From positions 1-64,000 of the forward strand of contig NZ_JAVAMA010000012.1 of NCBI RefSeq assembly GCF_030730875.1: a DNA stretch of 64,000 nt, written 5' to 3'. A program made the translations under genes and the position numbers. Shown here piece by piece: positions 23,558-33,084 of the stretch (position 1 is the stretch's first letter; each line of letters starts with the position of its first letter). The notes beneath the pieces were generated by a model. That model was not told the DNA's origin. It saw only the letters and a list, made by a program, of their open reading frames with translations, and ran no database searches. This DNA comes from Sphingomonas sp. DG1-23. GTDB lineage: Bacteria > Pseudomonadota > Alphaproteobacteria > Sphingomonadales > Sphingomonadaceae.

Positions 23558-26488
23558 ATGCCCGAACGGCTCCATCTCTACACCATCCCGCCGCACCGCG
23601 CGTTTGCCGATGCGCTGGCGATCGGGCTGATCCGGCGGTTCGGCGGCGACCCGCTCAAGCTGGCGCGCGGGCTGGTGCTGCTCCCCAACAATCGCGCCAG
23701 GCGGGCGATCCAGGACGCCTTCGTCCGCGCCAGCGAAGGCGGGCTGCTGTTGCCGCGGCTGGTCGCGGTCGGCGATCCCGAGCTCGACGAGGCGGTGTTC
23801 GACGCCGCGGGCGACGATATGCCCGTTCCCCCCGCGGTCGATCCGCTGCAGCGGCGGATGATCCTCGCGCGGCTGATCCAGGACGCGGGCTCCCCGGTCG
23901 ACGCCGCCGAGGCGGTGCGCCTGGCGGGCGATCTGGCGAGCACGCTCGACCAGTTGCTGATCGAGGAAGTGCACCCGGGCGCGCTCAAGGAAATCGAGCT
24001 CAGCCAGGAATTGTCGGCGCATTGGGAACGCTCGCTGGCCTTGTTCGAAGTGGTGCTGACCCGCTGGCCGAAGGAATTGGCACGGCGCGGGCGGATCGAC
24101 CTCGCCGAGCGGCGGCGGCGGCTGATCGACAAGATGGCCAAACGTTGGCGGAGCGCACCGCCCGCGGGCTTCGTCTGCGCCGCGGGCGTGGCGGCACCGG
24201 CACCGGTGTTCGCGCGGTTGCTGCGCAGCATTGCGGAGATGCCGCAGGGGATGGTGGTCCTGCCCGGACTCGCCACCGGGATCAGCGACGCGGAATGGGA
24301 CGCGCTCGGGCCGCACAGGCCCGATCCGGTCACCGGACGGCGGCGGCGCAGCCTCGAAAGCCATCCGCAATATCATCTCAAATTGCTGCTCGATCGGATG
24401 GGCGTGCATCGCAGCGAGTTCGATCCGTGGCGCGTGGTCAGCGAGCATGATGCGCCGCCTGCGCGCAGCAAGGCGATCGCATCGGCGATGGCGCCGCCCG
24501 AGCTGACCTACGGCTGGACCGCATTGCCCGCCGCCGAACGGCGGCTCGACGGCGTACGCGTGCTCGAGGTCGCGACTCCGGCCGAGGAAGCGCAGGGGAT
24601 CGCGCTGGCGCTGCGCGAAGTGCTCGAAAAGCCGGGGCGGACCGCGGCGCTCGTCACCCCCGATCGCGCGCTGGCGCGGCGGGTGGCGGCACATTGCGCG
24701 CGCTGGGGAATCGCAGTCGACGATTCGGCGGGGCAGCCGCTCTCGATCCTGCCGCCGGGGACTTTGCTGCTCGCGCTCGCCGATGCCGCGGCGCAGGGCT
24801 TCGCGCCATTGCCGTTGCTGACCTTGCTCAAGCATCCGTTGGTGATGGCGGAGCGGCGTGGGGAATGGCTCGAAGGCGTTCGCCTGCTCGACCGCGCGCT
24901 GCGCGGGCCGCGCCCGGCCCCGGGTCTGGCGGGGATCGACCGTCATTTCGCCGAGCAAGAGGGCAGGGACGGGCACCTGCGTCGCGCCGCCCGGCGCTGG
25001 TGGCCCGAGGCGCGGGCGCTGCTCGCACCCATGGAAGACGTGTTCGCAGGCGGCGCGCAGCCGGTTCCGGCATTGCTAGCGGCGCTGCGCGAGACTGCGC
25101 AGGCTCTGGGGGGCGATGCCCTATGGGCGCGGACCGAGGGGCGCGAGGCGGCGAACCTGCTCGATGCCGCCGAGCGCGAGGCGGCCAACGGCCCGCCGCG
25201 TGCCGAGCCCGAAGCGCTCGCGCCGATGCTGCGCACCTTGATGGAGGAAGTCGCGGTGCGGCCGCCGCAAGGCGGGCATCCGCGGCTGGCGATCCTCGGC
25301 CTGATCGAGGCGCGGCTGCAGACCGCCGATCTGATGATCCTCGCCGGACTGAACGAAGGCGTGTGGCCGGGGCTGCCCGCGCCCGATCCGTGGCTGGCGC
25401 CGCGGATCCGCGCCGAACTGGGGCTGCCGGGGCTGGAGCGCCGGATCGGGCTTTCGGCGCACGATCTCGCGGGGGCGCTGGGCGCGCCGCAGGTGTTGCT
25501 GACAAGGGCGCGAAGAGATGCCAGCGCGCCGACGATCGCCTCGCGCTTCTGGCTGCGATTGGAAGCGCTGTCGGGCGGGCTGGAGCGCGCGCGACAGATC
25601 GAGGCGTGGCTGCGCGGGATCGACGATCCCGGCGAGCATCGACCCGCCGAGCGCCCCGCGCCGCAGCCGCCGGTCGCATTGCGCCCCAAGGCCCTGTCGG
25701 TGACCGAGGTCGACCGGCTCAAGGCCGATCCCTATGCCTTTTACGCGCGGCGGATGCTGCGGCTGATGCCGCTCGACCCGGTCGATGCCGATCCGAGCGC
25801 GGCGTGGCGCGGCACCGCGGTGCACGAGGTTCTTCAGAAGTGGTTCGAACTCGACGATTGCACGCCGGATAGGTTGCGCGCGCGAGCCGAGGCCATGCTG
25901 GCGGACGAGCGGACGCACCCGATGATGCGCGCGTTATGGGCGCCGCGATTGATGGAGGCGATCGACTGGATCGCGGTCCAGATCGCCGCCGATCCGGCCC
26001 GGAAAGTGATCGCGGTGGAGAAGCGCGGCATGATCCCGTTCGCCGGGGTCGAGCTCAGCGGCACTTTCGACCGGATCGACCGGATGGGCGATGGCAGCCT
26101 CGCGATCGTCGACTACAAGACCGGCAAGCCGCCGAGCCTCGCCGCGGTGCGCGAGGGGTTCAGCCTGCAATTGGGACTGCTCGGGTTGATCGCCGAGCGT
26201 GGCGGCTATGACGGGATCACGGGCCAGGCGAAGCAATTCGAATATTGGTCGCTGTCGAAGAACAATCGCGGGGCGTTCGGCTATGTCGAGAGCCCGTGCG
26301 ATCCGAAACGGCGCGACTATCTGCCGGCGGATGAATTCGTGGATCGCGCGGTGGCGCAGTTCGAGGGCGCGGCGCGGATGTGGCTGACCGGCGACGAACC
26401 GTTCACGGCGAAGCTGCACCCGGATTACGCGCCGTACGCCGAATATGACCAGCTGATGCGGCGGGATGAGTGGTATGGGCGGGATTGA
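23558..26488 (+). CDS. addB: Double-strand break repair protein AddB
   Basis: A 976-aa subunit of the AddAB helicase-nuclease, the alphaproteobacterial counterpart of RecBCD, which resects broken DNA ends and loads RecA. AddB has a helicase-like but inactive N-terminal half (LVLLPNNRARRAIQDAF; no Walker A), as expected for the alphaproteobacterial type. It ends in a PD-(D/E)XK nuclease, with GTFDRIDRMGDGSLAIVDYKTGKPP carrying the D852-Y-K854 site. SALPGWW-like and LAGLNEGVWPGLPAPDPWLAPRIR are the family's central blocks. The start at 23558 (MPERLHLYTIPPHRAF) avoids a leader lying in the upstream repeat flank. It is followed by addA after a repeat of about 100 bp. Confidence 0.95.
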   Translation: MPERLHLYTIPPHRAFADALAIGLIRRFGGDPLKLARGLVLLPNNRARRAIQDAFVRASEGGLLLPRLVAVGDPELDEAVFDAAGDDMPVPPAVDPLQRRMILARLIQDAGSPVDAAEAVRLAGDLASTLDQLLIEEVHPGALKEIELSQELSAHWERSLALFEVVLTRWPKELARRGRIDLAERRRRLIDKMAKRWRSAPPAGFVCAAGVAAPAPVFARLLRSIAEMPQGMVVLPGLATGISDAEWDALGPHRPDPVTGRRRRSLESHPQYHLKLLLDRMGVHRSEFDPWRVVSEHDAPPARSKAIASAMAPPELTYGWTALPAAERRLDGVRVLEVATPAEEAQGIALALREVLEKPGRTAALVTPDRALARRVAAHCARWGIAVDDSAGQPLSILPPGTLLLALADAAAQGFAPLPLLTLLKHPLVMAERRGEWLEGVRLLDRALRGPRPAPGLAGIDRHFAEQEGRDGHLRRAARRWWPEARALLAPMEDVFAGGAQPVPALLAALRETAQALGGDALWARTEGREAANLLDAAEREAANGPPRAEPEALAPMLRTLMEEVAVRPPQGGHPRLAILGLIEARLQTADLMILAGLNEGVWPGLPAPDPWLAPRIRAELGLPGLERRIGLSAHDLAGALGAPQVLLTRARRDASAPTIASRFWLRLEALSGGLERARQIEAWLRGIDDPGEHRPAERPAPQPPVALRPKALSVTEVDRLKADPYAFYARRMLRLMPLDPVDADPSAAWRGTAVHEVLQKWFELDDCTPDRLRARAEAMLADERTHPMMRALWAPRLMEAIDWIAVQIAADPARKVIAVEKRGMIPFAGVELSGTFDRIDRMGDGSLAIVDYKTGKPPSLAAVREGFSLQLGLLGLIAERGGYDGITGQAKQFEYWSLSKNNRGAFGYVESPCDPKRRDYLPADEFVDRAVAQFEGAARMWLTGDEPFTAKLHPDYAPYAEYDQLMRRDEWYGRD

Positions 26489-26499
26489 GCGCATTCCGC

Positions 26500-26600
26500 T
26501 CACCCTCACCCTTCCGGCGCCTGCGGCGCCTCCCTCCCTCTCCCGATGGGAGAGGGAAGGGGCCCGCCCGGCGCAGCCGGGTGGGAAGGGTGAGGGTGAC
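26500..26600. repeat. Intergenic inverted repeat, family B copy 1, between addB and addA
   Basis: Left arm TCACCCTCACCCTTCC and right arm GGGAAGGGTGAGGGTGA close a structure holding two inner hairpins (CTCCCTCTCCCnnGGGAGAGGGAAGG and GGCGCCTGCGGCGCC). The unit sits 12 bp after the addB stop and 17 bp before the addA start. A related, double copy lies at 45589-45722. Confidence 0.85.
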
Positions 26601-26616
26601 TTGCTGGGAAGCGTCT

Positions 26617-29600
26617 GTGGCTGAAATCCGCCCCCTCCATCCCCTCAAGGGCAATCAGCGCCGCGCGAGCGACCCCACGCGGCATATCTGGCTGTCCGCC
26701 TCGGCGGGGACCGGCAAGACGCAGGTGCTCGCCGCGCGGGTGTGGCGATTGCTGCTCGCCGGGGTCGATCCCGGCGCGATCCTGTGCCTGACCTTCACCA
26801 AGGCGGGCGCCGCCGAAATGTCGGAGCGGATCACCAGCCGGCTGGCGCGCTGGGTGCGGGCGAGCGACGCCGAACTGGTCGCCGATCTCGAGGCGCTGGG
26901 CGAGAGCATTTCGCCCGAGGGCCGGGCCCGCGCGCGTACCCTGTTCGCCAAGGTGCTCGATGCGCCGGGAGGCGGGATCCGCATCCAGACGATCCACAGC
27001 TTCTGCCAGTCGCTGCTCGCGGCGTTCCCGGTCGAGGCGGGGCTGGTCCCCGGCTTCCGCCCGCTCGACCAGCGCGAGGAAGCCGTGCTGGCACGCGAGG
27101 CACTGGCCGAGATGCTGGTCGATGCCGGGCGCGAGGGGCGCGTTTCGCTGATCGACGCGGTCGGCGCGCTGAGCCTGCGGCTGGGCGAGGGCAAGGCCGA
27201 GGCGTTTCTCAGGCTCTGCGCGTCGAACGCCGAGGCGATGGCGGGGCTGCCGAGCGGGATCCAGCCTTTCCTCCGCCGCGCGCTGGAATTGCCGGCTGGC
27301 GACATTGCCGCGGAGATCGAGCGCTGCTGCGCCGACGCGGATTTCGACTGCGCGGGGCTGCGCGAGATCGCCGCGATGAATGCCGCATGGGGGACCAAAT
27401 CGGGGCTGGCGCGCGCCGAGGAGATCGCGATGTGGCTGACCTTGCCGCCGGGCAGGCGCGCGCTGCGGCTCGCCGATCTGCATTCGGTCTGGTCGACCGC
27501 CAAAGGCGAACCGCGCTCGTTCGGCAAGGGGCAAGCGCCGCAGGAACCCGGCTATGCCGATCTGGCGATGCGAATGCACGGGCGTTGCGGTGCGCTGCTG
27601 GGCATGAAGGTCCAGGCCGACTTCGCCGATCTGCTCGCGCGCGGGCTCGAGGCGGGTCGCGCCTATGCCGAGACCTGGGGCCGGGCGAAGCGGCGGGTGG
27701 GCGCCGTCGACTTCAACGATCTGATCGCGCGGACCGTCGCGTTGCTCGCCGAGCCCGGCATGGGCGAATGGGTGCGCTACAAGCTCGATCAGGTCACCGA
27801 GCATGTCCTGATCGACGAGGCGCAGGACACCAATCCGCAACAATGGGCGATCGTCAGCGCGATCGCCGATGAATTCTTCGCGGGCGAAGGCGCGCGCGGC
27901 GAGGTGGTGCGGACCCTGTTCACCGTCGGCGACTACAAGCAGGCGATCTTCGGCTTCCAGGGCACCGACCCGATCTATTTCCGCGCGGCGTTCGAGCGCT
28001 TCTGGCGGGCCTCGCGGGTGCAGGCGGAGTTCGATGTCGAGGCTGCCGAACTCGAATCGCTGTCTTTGACCCATAGCTTTCGCTCGACCCGGCCGGTGCT
28101 CGAATTCGTTGACGCGGCGCTGGGCGGGCTGCCCGAACCGGGGATGGGCGACCTCAGCGACGCCGAGCCGCATGCCAGCGAAGTGCCCGGGCCGGGGACG
28201 GTCACCTTGTGGCCGGCGACCGTCGAGGGCGGCAGCGATTCCGACGAGGAGGAATGGGTTGGCGACGCCATCCGAAAGCTGGCGGGCGACATTGCGCGGG
28301 CGATCAGGAAATGGCTCGCCGACGGGCTGATGCTCGAGAGCAAGGGGAGGGCGCTGCGCCCCGAGGATGTGATGATCCTCGTCAAGCGCCGCGGCGAGCT
28401 CGCCTCGCTGATCGTCGCGCGGCTCTATGCCGAGGGCGTGCCGGTGGCCGGGGTCGACCGGCTGCGGCTCAATGCGCCGCTGGCGGTGCAGGATCTGCTC
28501 GCCGCGGTGCGTTTCGTGCTCCAGCCCGAGGACGATCTGTCGCTGGCGTCGTTGCTGGTCTCGCCGCTGATCGGCTGGAGTCAGGACGATCTGATGGCCG
28601 CGGCACTGCGGCCGAAGGACCGCACGCTCTGGTCGCATCTGCGCGATGTGGCGAAGGATCGGATCGGCCCGCTCGAGGCACTGCTCAACCGCGCCGATTT
28701 CACCACGCCTTATCGCTTCCTCGAAGAGATCCTCTCCGGCCCGCTCGACGGGCGTCGGAAACTGCTGCTGCGACTGGGCGAGGAAGCGCGCGATCCGATC
28801 GAGGAATTGCTCAACGCCGCGCTCAATTTCCAGAATGTCGCGACGCCGTCGCTTCAGCGCTTCCTCGACTGGTTCGATCGCGGCGATGTCGAGATCGTCC
28901 GCGATGCGGCGCAGCCGGCGGGGGCGGTGCGCGTGATGACCGCGCACGGCGCCAAGGGGCTGCAGGCGCCGCTGGTGATCCTCGCCGACGCGACGGTCGA
29001 TCCGACCCGGAGTCCGCGCGACTTCCTGCTCTGGGCGCCCGAGGATCATGCCGGGGCGCCGTTCCCGATCTTCCGCCCGCGCGCCGCCGAGCGCGGCGGG
29101 CCGCTCGCTGCGGTGCTCGAATTCGCCGACCGGCGCGAGCTGCAGGAGCATTGGCGGCTATTCTATGTCGCGGCGACGCGCGCGGAGGAGCAATTGGTGA
29201 TCGCCGGCGCGCTGGGGCCGCAGGCCAAAGGAGAGGCGCCGCCCGCGAGCTGGTACGCGGCATGCGCGCGGGCGTTCGATGCGCTCGGTGTGCCCGAGGG
29301 GGAGCTGCGCGCGTTTCGCGGGACCCGGCCGTCGGCACCCGTCGCGGTCTCGGCGGGGAAAAGCGAGGCCGCGGTCGAACCTTCGGCGCTGCCCGGCTGG
29401 ATCGCGCAGCCGGCGCCCGCCGAGGCGCGGCCGCCGCGTCCGCTCGCGCCGTCGTCGCTGGGCGAGGATCTCGCCGCCGATCCGCCGCCGACCCCGGCGC
29501 TGCGCGTCGCCGCCGAACGCGGGCGGCTGCTCCACGCCTTGTTCGAACGGCTGCCCGCGCTGACGCCCGATGCGCGCGCCGATGCCGCCGAACGCTGGCT

Positions 29601-30039
29601 GGCGGGGCCGGGCGGCGTCGAGGACGGTGCGGCACGCAGCGAAATCGCCGCGGCGGCTTTGGCGGTGATCGGGGACCCGCGGTTCGCCGAGCTCTTCGCC
29701 TCCGATGCGCTCGCCGAGGCGCCGATCGCGGCGGTGGTCGACGGGTTGGTGGTGTCGGGCACCGTCGACCGGCTGGTCGTCGGAGCGGATGTCGTGCGGG
29801 TGGTCGACTTCAAGACTGCGCGGCGCGCGCCCGCCGGCCTCGACGCGATCCCGCTTTATCATCTGCGCCAGATGGCGGCCTATGCCGCGGCGCTGACGGT
29901 GATCTTTCCCGGCAAGCGCATCGAGGCGGCGTTGCTCTACACCGCGGGGCCGACTCTCCACATCCTGCCCCCGGAAGTGCTGGCCGCGCAAAAGGCCGAC
30001 TTGGTCGCGACGGAGCAAAGCTTGGGCTCGCGCGCTTGA
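26617..30039 (+). CDS. addA: Double-strand break repair helicase AddA
   Basis: A 1140-aa UvrD-like helicase with a C-terminal nuclease. Walker A is ASAGTGKTQ (residues 28-36), motif Ia LCLTFTKAGAAEMSERI, DEXX box LIDEAQDTNPQQW (Asp400-Glu401), motif III TVGDYKQAIFGFQGTDP, motif IV-like SLTHSFRSTRPVL, and motif VI YVAATRAEEQLVIAG. The nuclease has SGTVDRLVVGADVVRVVDFKTARRAP, with the catalytic Asp at 1064. It partners AddB. The start is GTG at 26617 (VAEIRPLHPLKGNQ) with TGGGAAG before it; an in-frame ATG at 26470 would translate straight through the repeat and is rejected. Confidence 0.95.
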   Translation: MAEIRPLHPLKGNQRRASDPTRHIWLSASAGTGKTQVLAARVWRLLLAGVDPGAILCLTFTKAGAAEMSERITSRLARWVRASDAELVADLEALGESISPEGRARARTLFAKVLDAPGGGIRIQTIHSFCQSLLAAFPVEAGLVPGFRPLDQREEAVLAREALAEMLVDAGREGRVSLIDAVGALSLRLGEGKAEAFLRLCASNAEAMAGLPSGIQPFLRRALELPAGDIAAEIERCCADADFDCAGLREIAAMNAAWGTKSGLARAEEIAMWLTLPPGRRALRLADLHSVWSTAKGEPRSFGKGQAPQEPGYADLAMRMHGRCGALLGMKVQADFADLLARGLEAGRAYAETWGRAKRRVGAVDFNDLIARTVALLAEPGMGEWVRYKLDQVTEHVLIDEAQDTNPQQWAIVSAIADEFFAGEGARGEVVRTLFTVGDYKQAIFGFQGTDPIYFRAAFERFWRASRVQAEFDVEAAELESLSLTHSFRSTRPVLEFVDAALGGLPEPGMGDLSDAEPHASEVPGPGTVTLWPATVEGGSDSDEEEWVGDAIRKLAGDIARAIRKWLADGLMLESKGRALRPEDVMILVKRRGELASLIVARLYAEGVPVAGVDRLRLNAPLAVQDLLAAVRFVLQPEDDLSLASLLVSPLIGWSQDDLMAAALRPKDRTLWSHLRDVAKDRIGPLEALLNRADFTTPYRFLEEILSGPLDGRRKLLLRLGEEARDPIEELLNAALNFQNVATPSLQRFLDWFDRGDVEIVRDAAQPAGAVRVMTAHGAKGLQAPLVILADATVDPTRSPRDFLLWAPEDHAGAPFPIFRPRAAERGGPLAAVLEFADRRELQEHWRLFYVAATRAEEQLVIAGALGPQAKGEAPPASWYAACARAFDALGVPEGELRAFRGTRPSAPVAVSAGKSEAAVEPSALPGWIAQPAPAEARPPRPLAPSSLGEDLAADPPPTPALRVAAERGRLLHALFERLPALTPDARADAAERWLAGPGGVEDGAARSEIAAAALAVIGDPRFAELFASDALAEAPIAAVVDGLVVSGTVDRLVVGADVVRVVDFKTARRAPAGLDAIPLYHLRQMAAYAAALTVIFPGKRIEAALLYTAGPTLHILPPEVLAAQKADLVATEQSLGSRA

Positions 30040-30092
30040 GCCGGGACCGCCGCGCACATAGATACTGCCCAAGACCCAAGAGGAGATTTTCC

Positions 30093-30443
30093 ATGGCCAC
30101 CCAGGCTACCACCGATGCCAGCTTCGAAGCCGATGTCCTCCAGGCCGACAAGCCTGTGCTCGTGGACTTCTGGGCCGAATGGTGCGGGCCGTGCCGGATC
30201 ATCGCTCCGGCGCTCGAGGAACTCGCCACCGAGCTCGGCGACAAGGTCAACATCGTCAAGCTCGACATCGACGAGAATCCCGATGCGCCGACCAAATATG
30301 GCGTGCGCGGCATCCCGACGATGATCCTGTTCAGGAACGGCCAGCCTGCCGCGACCCAGATCGGCGCGCTGCCCAAGAACGGCATCAGGCAATGGATCGA
30401 GCGCGAGCTCGACCTTGGCGGAGCGTCGGCCCAGCAGGCCTGA
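30093..30443 (+). CDS. trxA: Thioredoxin
   Basis: A 116-aa thioredoxin with the active site WAEWCGPCRIIAP (Cys31, Cys34), the buried-Asp strand VDFWAEW, IVKLDIDENPDAPTKYGVRGIPTMILF with the cis-proline (GIPT), and a terminal amphipathic helix. It reduces cytoplasmic disulfides and supplies electrons to ribonucleotide reductase, methionine sulfoxide reductase and peroxiredoxins. A perfect AGGAG (30081-30085) precedes the ATG. The gene follows addA by 53 bp, the arrangement seen in many alphaproteobacteria, and ends at a UUCG-loop terminator. Confidence 0.97.
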   Translation: MATQATTDASFEADVLQADKPVLVDFWAEWCGPCRIIAPALEELATELGDKVNIVKLDIDENPDAPTKYGVRGIPTMILFRNGQPAATQIGALPKNGIRQWIERELDLGGASAQQA

Positions 30444-30466
30444 ACCCCGCTTTCCGTTATGCGTGC

Positions 30467-30490
30467 ACGGCCGTCCTTCGGGGCGGCCGT
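30467..30490 (+). terminator. UUCG-loop terminator after trxA
   Basis: A 10-bp stem (ACGGCCGTCC / GGGCGGCCGT, one G-T pair) closes the very stable loop TTCG. It is followed only by TTTGCG, so the T-run is weak. It marks the end of the conserved repair/thioredoxin block and the border of the mannan-utilisation locus. Confidence 0.75.
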
Positions 30491-30573
30491 TTGCGTATGG
30501 GCGACTCTCGTCCTCCCCCCGCTGACGCGAGGGAGGGTTTGACCAGGCACCCCAAGCAAAACTGCGCGTCAAA

Positions 30574-30597
30574 CCAATTGACAAAATGTTTTATTTA
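30574..30597 (+). promoter_or_regulatory. AT-rich promoter/operator element upstream of the first GH92 gene
   Basis: CCAATTGACAAAATGTTTT lies 124 bp before the GH92 start in an AT-rich island. It contains a consensus -35 hexamer TTGACA (30578-30583) and an imperfect inverted repeat CAATT-GACA-AAATG. An almost identical element is found 120 bp before the TonB receptor at 35238. No convincing -10 hexamer is seen at 16-18 bp, so it may be an operator, a promoter or both. The ROK repressor of this locus is the obvious candidate regulator. Confidence 0.6.
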
Positions 30598-30697
30598 ATC
30601 GAATTTCGCGGGGCTGACAGGTTTCGCCGCGTGGCCGGGGCCTGCTGCCGATAAAAGATCGGGTCGCAAAAGCGGCCCGCGGGAGAAGGGGTCGACG

Positions 30698-33073
30698 ATG
30701 AAGCAGGGTGTCCGCACGCCGAATCAGGGTTCGTCGACAGGCCGCGTATCTGGCTCCCTTCTCCTGCTGGCGACCACGGCCTTGTCGTTCGCGGCGCCAT
30801 TATACGCACAGCGCGCCCCGCAATCGGGCGTCGACGAAGCCAACCCGCTGGTCGGCACCGCACCGCTCGATCGGCCCGAGCTGATCGGCAACGCGCCGCC
30901 CGCGGGCGAGCCGCTATATTCGGGGCTGACATCGCCCGGCGCGCGGCTGCCGCACAGCGCGGTCGAGGCGGCGCCGGTCAACGCGAATATCGAGCTGAGC
31001 TATCCCTGGGGCGTCGCGACGCCGTATTACTACACCAATCCGACGATGATCGGCTTCACCGGCGGCGGCGGACCGACCTATGGCGCGCGCGCGACCCCGA
31101 CCTTGATGCCGATCGTCGGCGACTGGACGGTCCCGCCGGTCTATACCGAGGCATATTACGACAAGGCGCGCGAGAAAGCGGCGCCGGGCTATTATTCGGT
31201 GTTCCTCGACACGTTCAGGACGAAGGTCGAGCTGACCGCGACGCAGGCGACTGCGCTGATGCGCTTCACCTTCCCGGCGACCGAGCGCGCGCATGTCATC
31301 CTCAACCTGCAGGGGCGCGGCGGCACGGTCGAGATTGTCGGCGACCGCAAGGTCCGCGGCGTCGTCGCCGCGCGCAACGACCATGAGGCGCGCGACGGGC
31401 GCTATTTCGTCGCCGAATTCTCCAAGCCGTTCAAGCGCTTCGGGGCCTTCCGCAAGTCGCCCGGCAATGCCCGCGGCTATGGCATCGGCGACAAGGAGGT
31501 GCTGCCCGATACGCGGACGATCGAGGGCGGTTTCGCGGGCTCCTATCTCGATTTCACCACTGCGCAGGGCGAGGCGGTGCTGGTCAAGATCGCGCACGGC
31601 GCCAGCTACGAGGTCGCCGAGGCGCGGCTTCGGGCCGAGAGCCCGGGCTGGGACTTCGACGGCATCCGCGGCAAGGCGCGGGCCGAATGGGCGCAATTGC
31701 TCGATCGGGTGCAGGTCAGCGGCGGCACGCCGAAGCAGCGGATGCTGTTCTATTCGACCTTGTTCCAGTCGTTTGCCAGCCCGCGGCTGGTCGCGCGCAA
31801 GGGCGAAGACTTCACCGACGGCAAGGGCAAGACCCAGACCGCGGCCTATGACCGCTACGGCCCGGTGCCGTTCTGGGATACCGGCCGCAACCAGATCGTA
31901 TTGCTCGAGCTGATGGAGCCCGAGACCGTCCGCGACATCATGCGGTCCGAGCTCGACATGGCGCGCGAGCGCGGCTTCATGAACACCTCGTTCCATGCCG
32001 ACAATGCGGTGTTCCTCTATCTCGGCGCGATGCGGCGCGGGATCGCGTTCGATTATGAAGCGGCCTACGAATATCTCCGCAAGAACGCCGTCGACCCCAA
32101 GGGGCCGCGCGATTTCCTCGCCGAATATGACAAGCAGGGCTGGATCTCGGACGAGATTCCGGCGGGCAATCCCAGCCCGCCTTATGCCGGCGGCAAGGCG
32201 GGCGCGGCCAAGACGCTCGAATATGCGTGGGACGATCACGCAATGGCCGAAATGGCCGAGCGGCTCGGCAAGCACGACGATGCGCGGCGGTTCCGCAAGC
32301 GCGCGGCGAATTGGCGCAACGTGTTCGACCGCTCGATCGGCTTCGTCCGCGGACGCACCGCCGACGGCAAGTGGATCAGCCCGTTCGATCCGGCCGAGCC
32401 CTATTACAACTTCATGATGAAGGAAGCGTCGGGCTGGTCGACTTTGTGGCTGGTGCCGCACGACGTGCAGGGGCTGATCGATGCGCTCGGCGGCCGCGCC
32501 GCGTTCAACGCCAAGCTCGATGAATTTTTCACCAGGCCGTACAATCCCAAGGGCATCTGCCGCGACTGCACCGGGATGATCGGCCAATATGTCCATGGCA
32601 ACCAGCCCGATCAGCAGGCGCCGTTCCTCTATGCGTGGAGCGGTCAGCCGTGGAAGACGCAGGAACTGACCCGCCGCGTGCTGGGCGATCTCTATGGCAG
32701 CGACGCCAGCGGCTATGGCTATTCGGGGATGGACGATCAGGGCGCGACTTCGTCCTGGTATGCGATGGCGGCGCTCGGCTTCTATCCGGTCGATCCGTCG
32801 AGCGACGAATATATCATCGGCAGCCCGATCTTCGATCGTTCGGTGCTCCGGATGGGCAACGGCAAAGCGCTCGAGATCGTTGCGAAGAACAATTCGGCGA
32901 AGAACCTCTACATCCAGTCGGCGACGCTCAACGGCCGGCCCTGGAACAAGCCATGGTTCCGCCACGCCGATATCGCCGACGGCGCGAAGCTGGTGCTGGT
33001 GATGGGGCCGAAGCCGAACAAGGGCTGGGGCAGCGCGCCGGGCGATGCGCCGCCTTCCATGTCGCGCCGTTAA
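30698..33073 (+). CDS. GH92-family alpha-mannosidase (divergent copy)
   Basis: A 791-aa exported glycosidase. The signal segment is VSGSLLLLATTALSFAAPLYAQ, then EANPLVGTAPLDRPE, where GH92 enzymes usually have NPFIGTG-type openings. The (alpha/alpha)6 part is clear: YSTLFQSFASPRLVA, DRYGPVPFWDTGRNQ, NASFHAD-like NTSFHADNAVFLYL, YVHGNQPDQQAPFLYAWSGQPWKTQ and SSWYAMAALGFYPVDPSSDEYIIGSPIF. GH92 enzymes are calcium-dependent, inverting exo-alpha-mannosidases. The usual D/E-D-x-G-Q-x-S-A-W segment reads MDDQGATSSW here, so linkage or substrate preference may differ. The start at 30698 has GGAGAAGGGG before it. The GH2 gene follows by 11 bp. Confidence 0.9.
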   Translation: MKQGVRTPNQGSSTGRVSGSLLLLATTALSFAAPLYAQRAPQSGVDEANPLVGTAPLDRPELIGNAPPAGEPLYSGLTSPGARLPHSAVEAAPVNANIELSYPWGVATPYYYTNPTMIGFTGGGGPTYGARATPTLMPIVGDWTVPPVYTEAYYDKAREKAAPGYYSVFLDTFRTKVELTATQATALMRFTFPATERAHVILNLQGRGGTVEIVGDRKVRGVVAARNDHEARDGRYFVAEFSKPFKRFGAFRKSPGNARGYGIGDKEVLPDTRTIEGGFAGSYLDFTTAQGEAVLVKIAHGASYEVAEARLRAESPGWDFDGIRGKARAEWAQLLDRVQVSGGTPKQRMLFYSTLFQSFASPRLVARKGEDFTDGKGKTQTAAYDRYGPVPFWDTGRNQIVLLELMEPETVRDIMRSELDMARERGFMNTSFHADNAVFLYLGAMRRGIAFDYEAAYEYLRKNAVDPKGPRDFLAEYDKQGWISDEIPAGNPSPPYAGGKAGAAKTLEYAWDDHAMAEMAERLGKHDDARRFRKRAANWRNVFDRSIGFVRGRTADGKWISPFDPAEPYYNFMMKEASGWSTLWLVPHDVQGLIDALGGRAAFNAKLDEFFTRPYNPKGICRDCTGMIGQYVHGNQPDQQAPFLYAWSGQPWKTQELTRRVLGDLYGSDASGYGYSGMDDQGATSSWYAMAALGFYPVDPSSDEYIIGSPIFDRSVLRMGNGKALEIVAKNNSAKNLYIQSATLNGRPWNKPWFRHADIADGAKLVLVMGPKPNKGWGSAPGDAPPSMSRR

Positions 33074-33084
33074 GGGGAAGATTG

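Noticed and set aside
26470..26616. Upstream ATG that would lengthen AddA by 49 residues
   Set aside because: The extension would be translated from the addB end and the family B repeat, and has no AddA similarity; the GTG at 26617 begins at the conserved N-terminus.
28209..30092. Long frame running into trxA that could suggest a fusion with thioredoxin
   Set aside because: The upstream part is an out-of-frame reading of addA; trxA has its own AGGAG and ATG.
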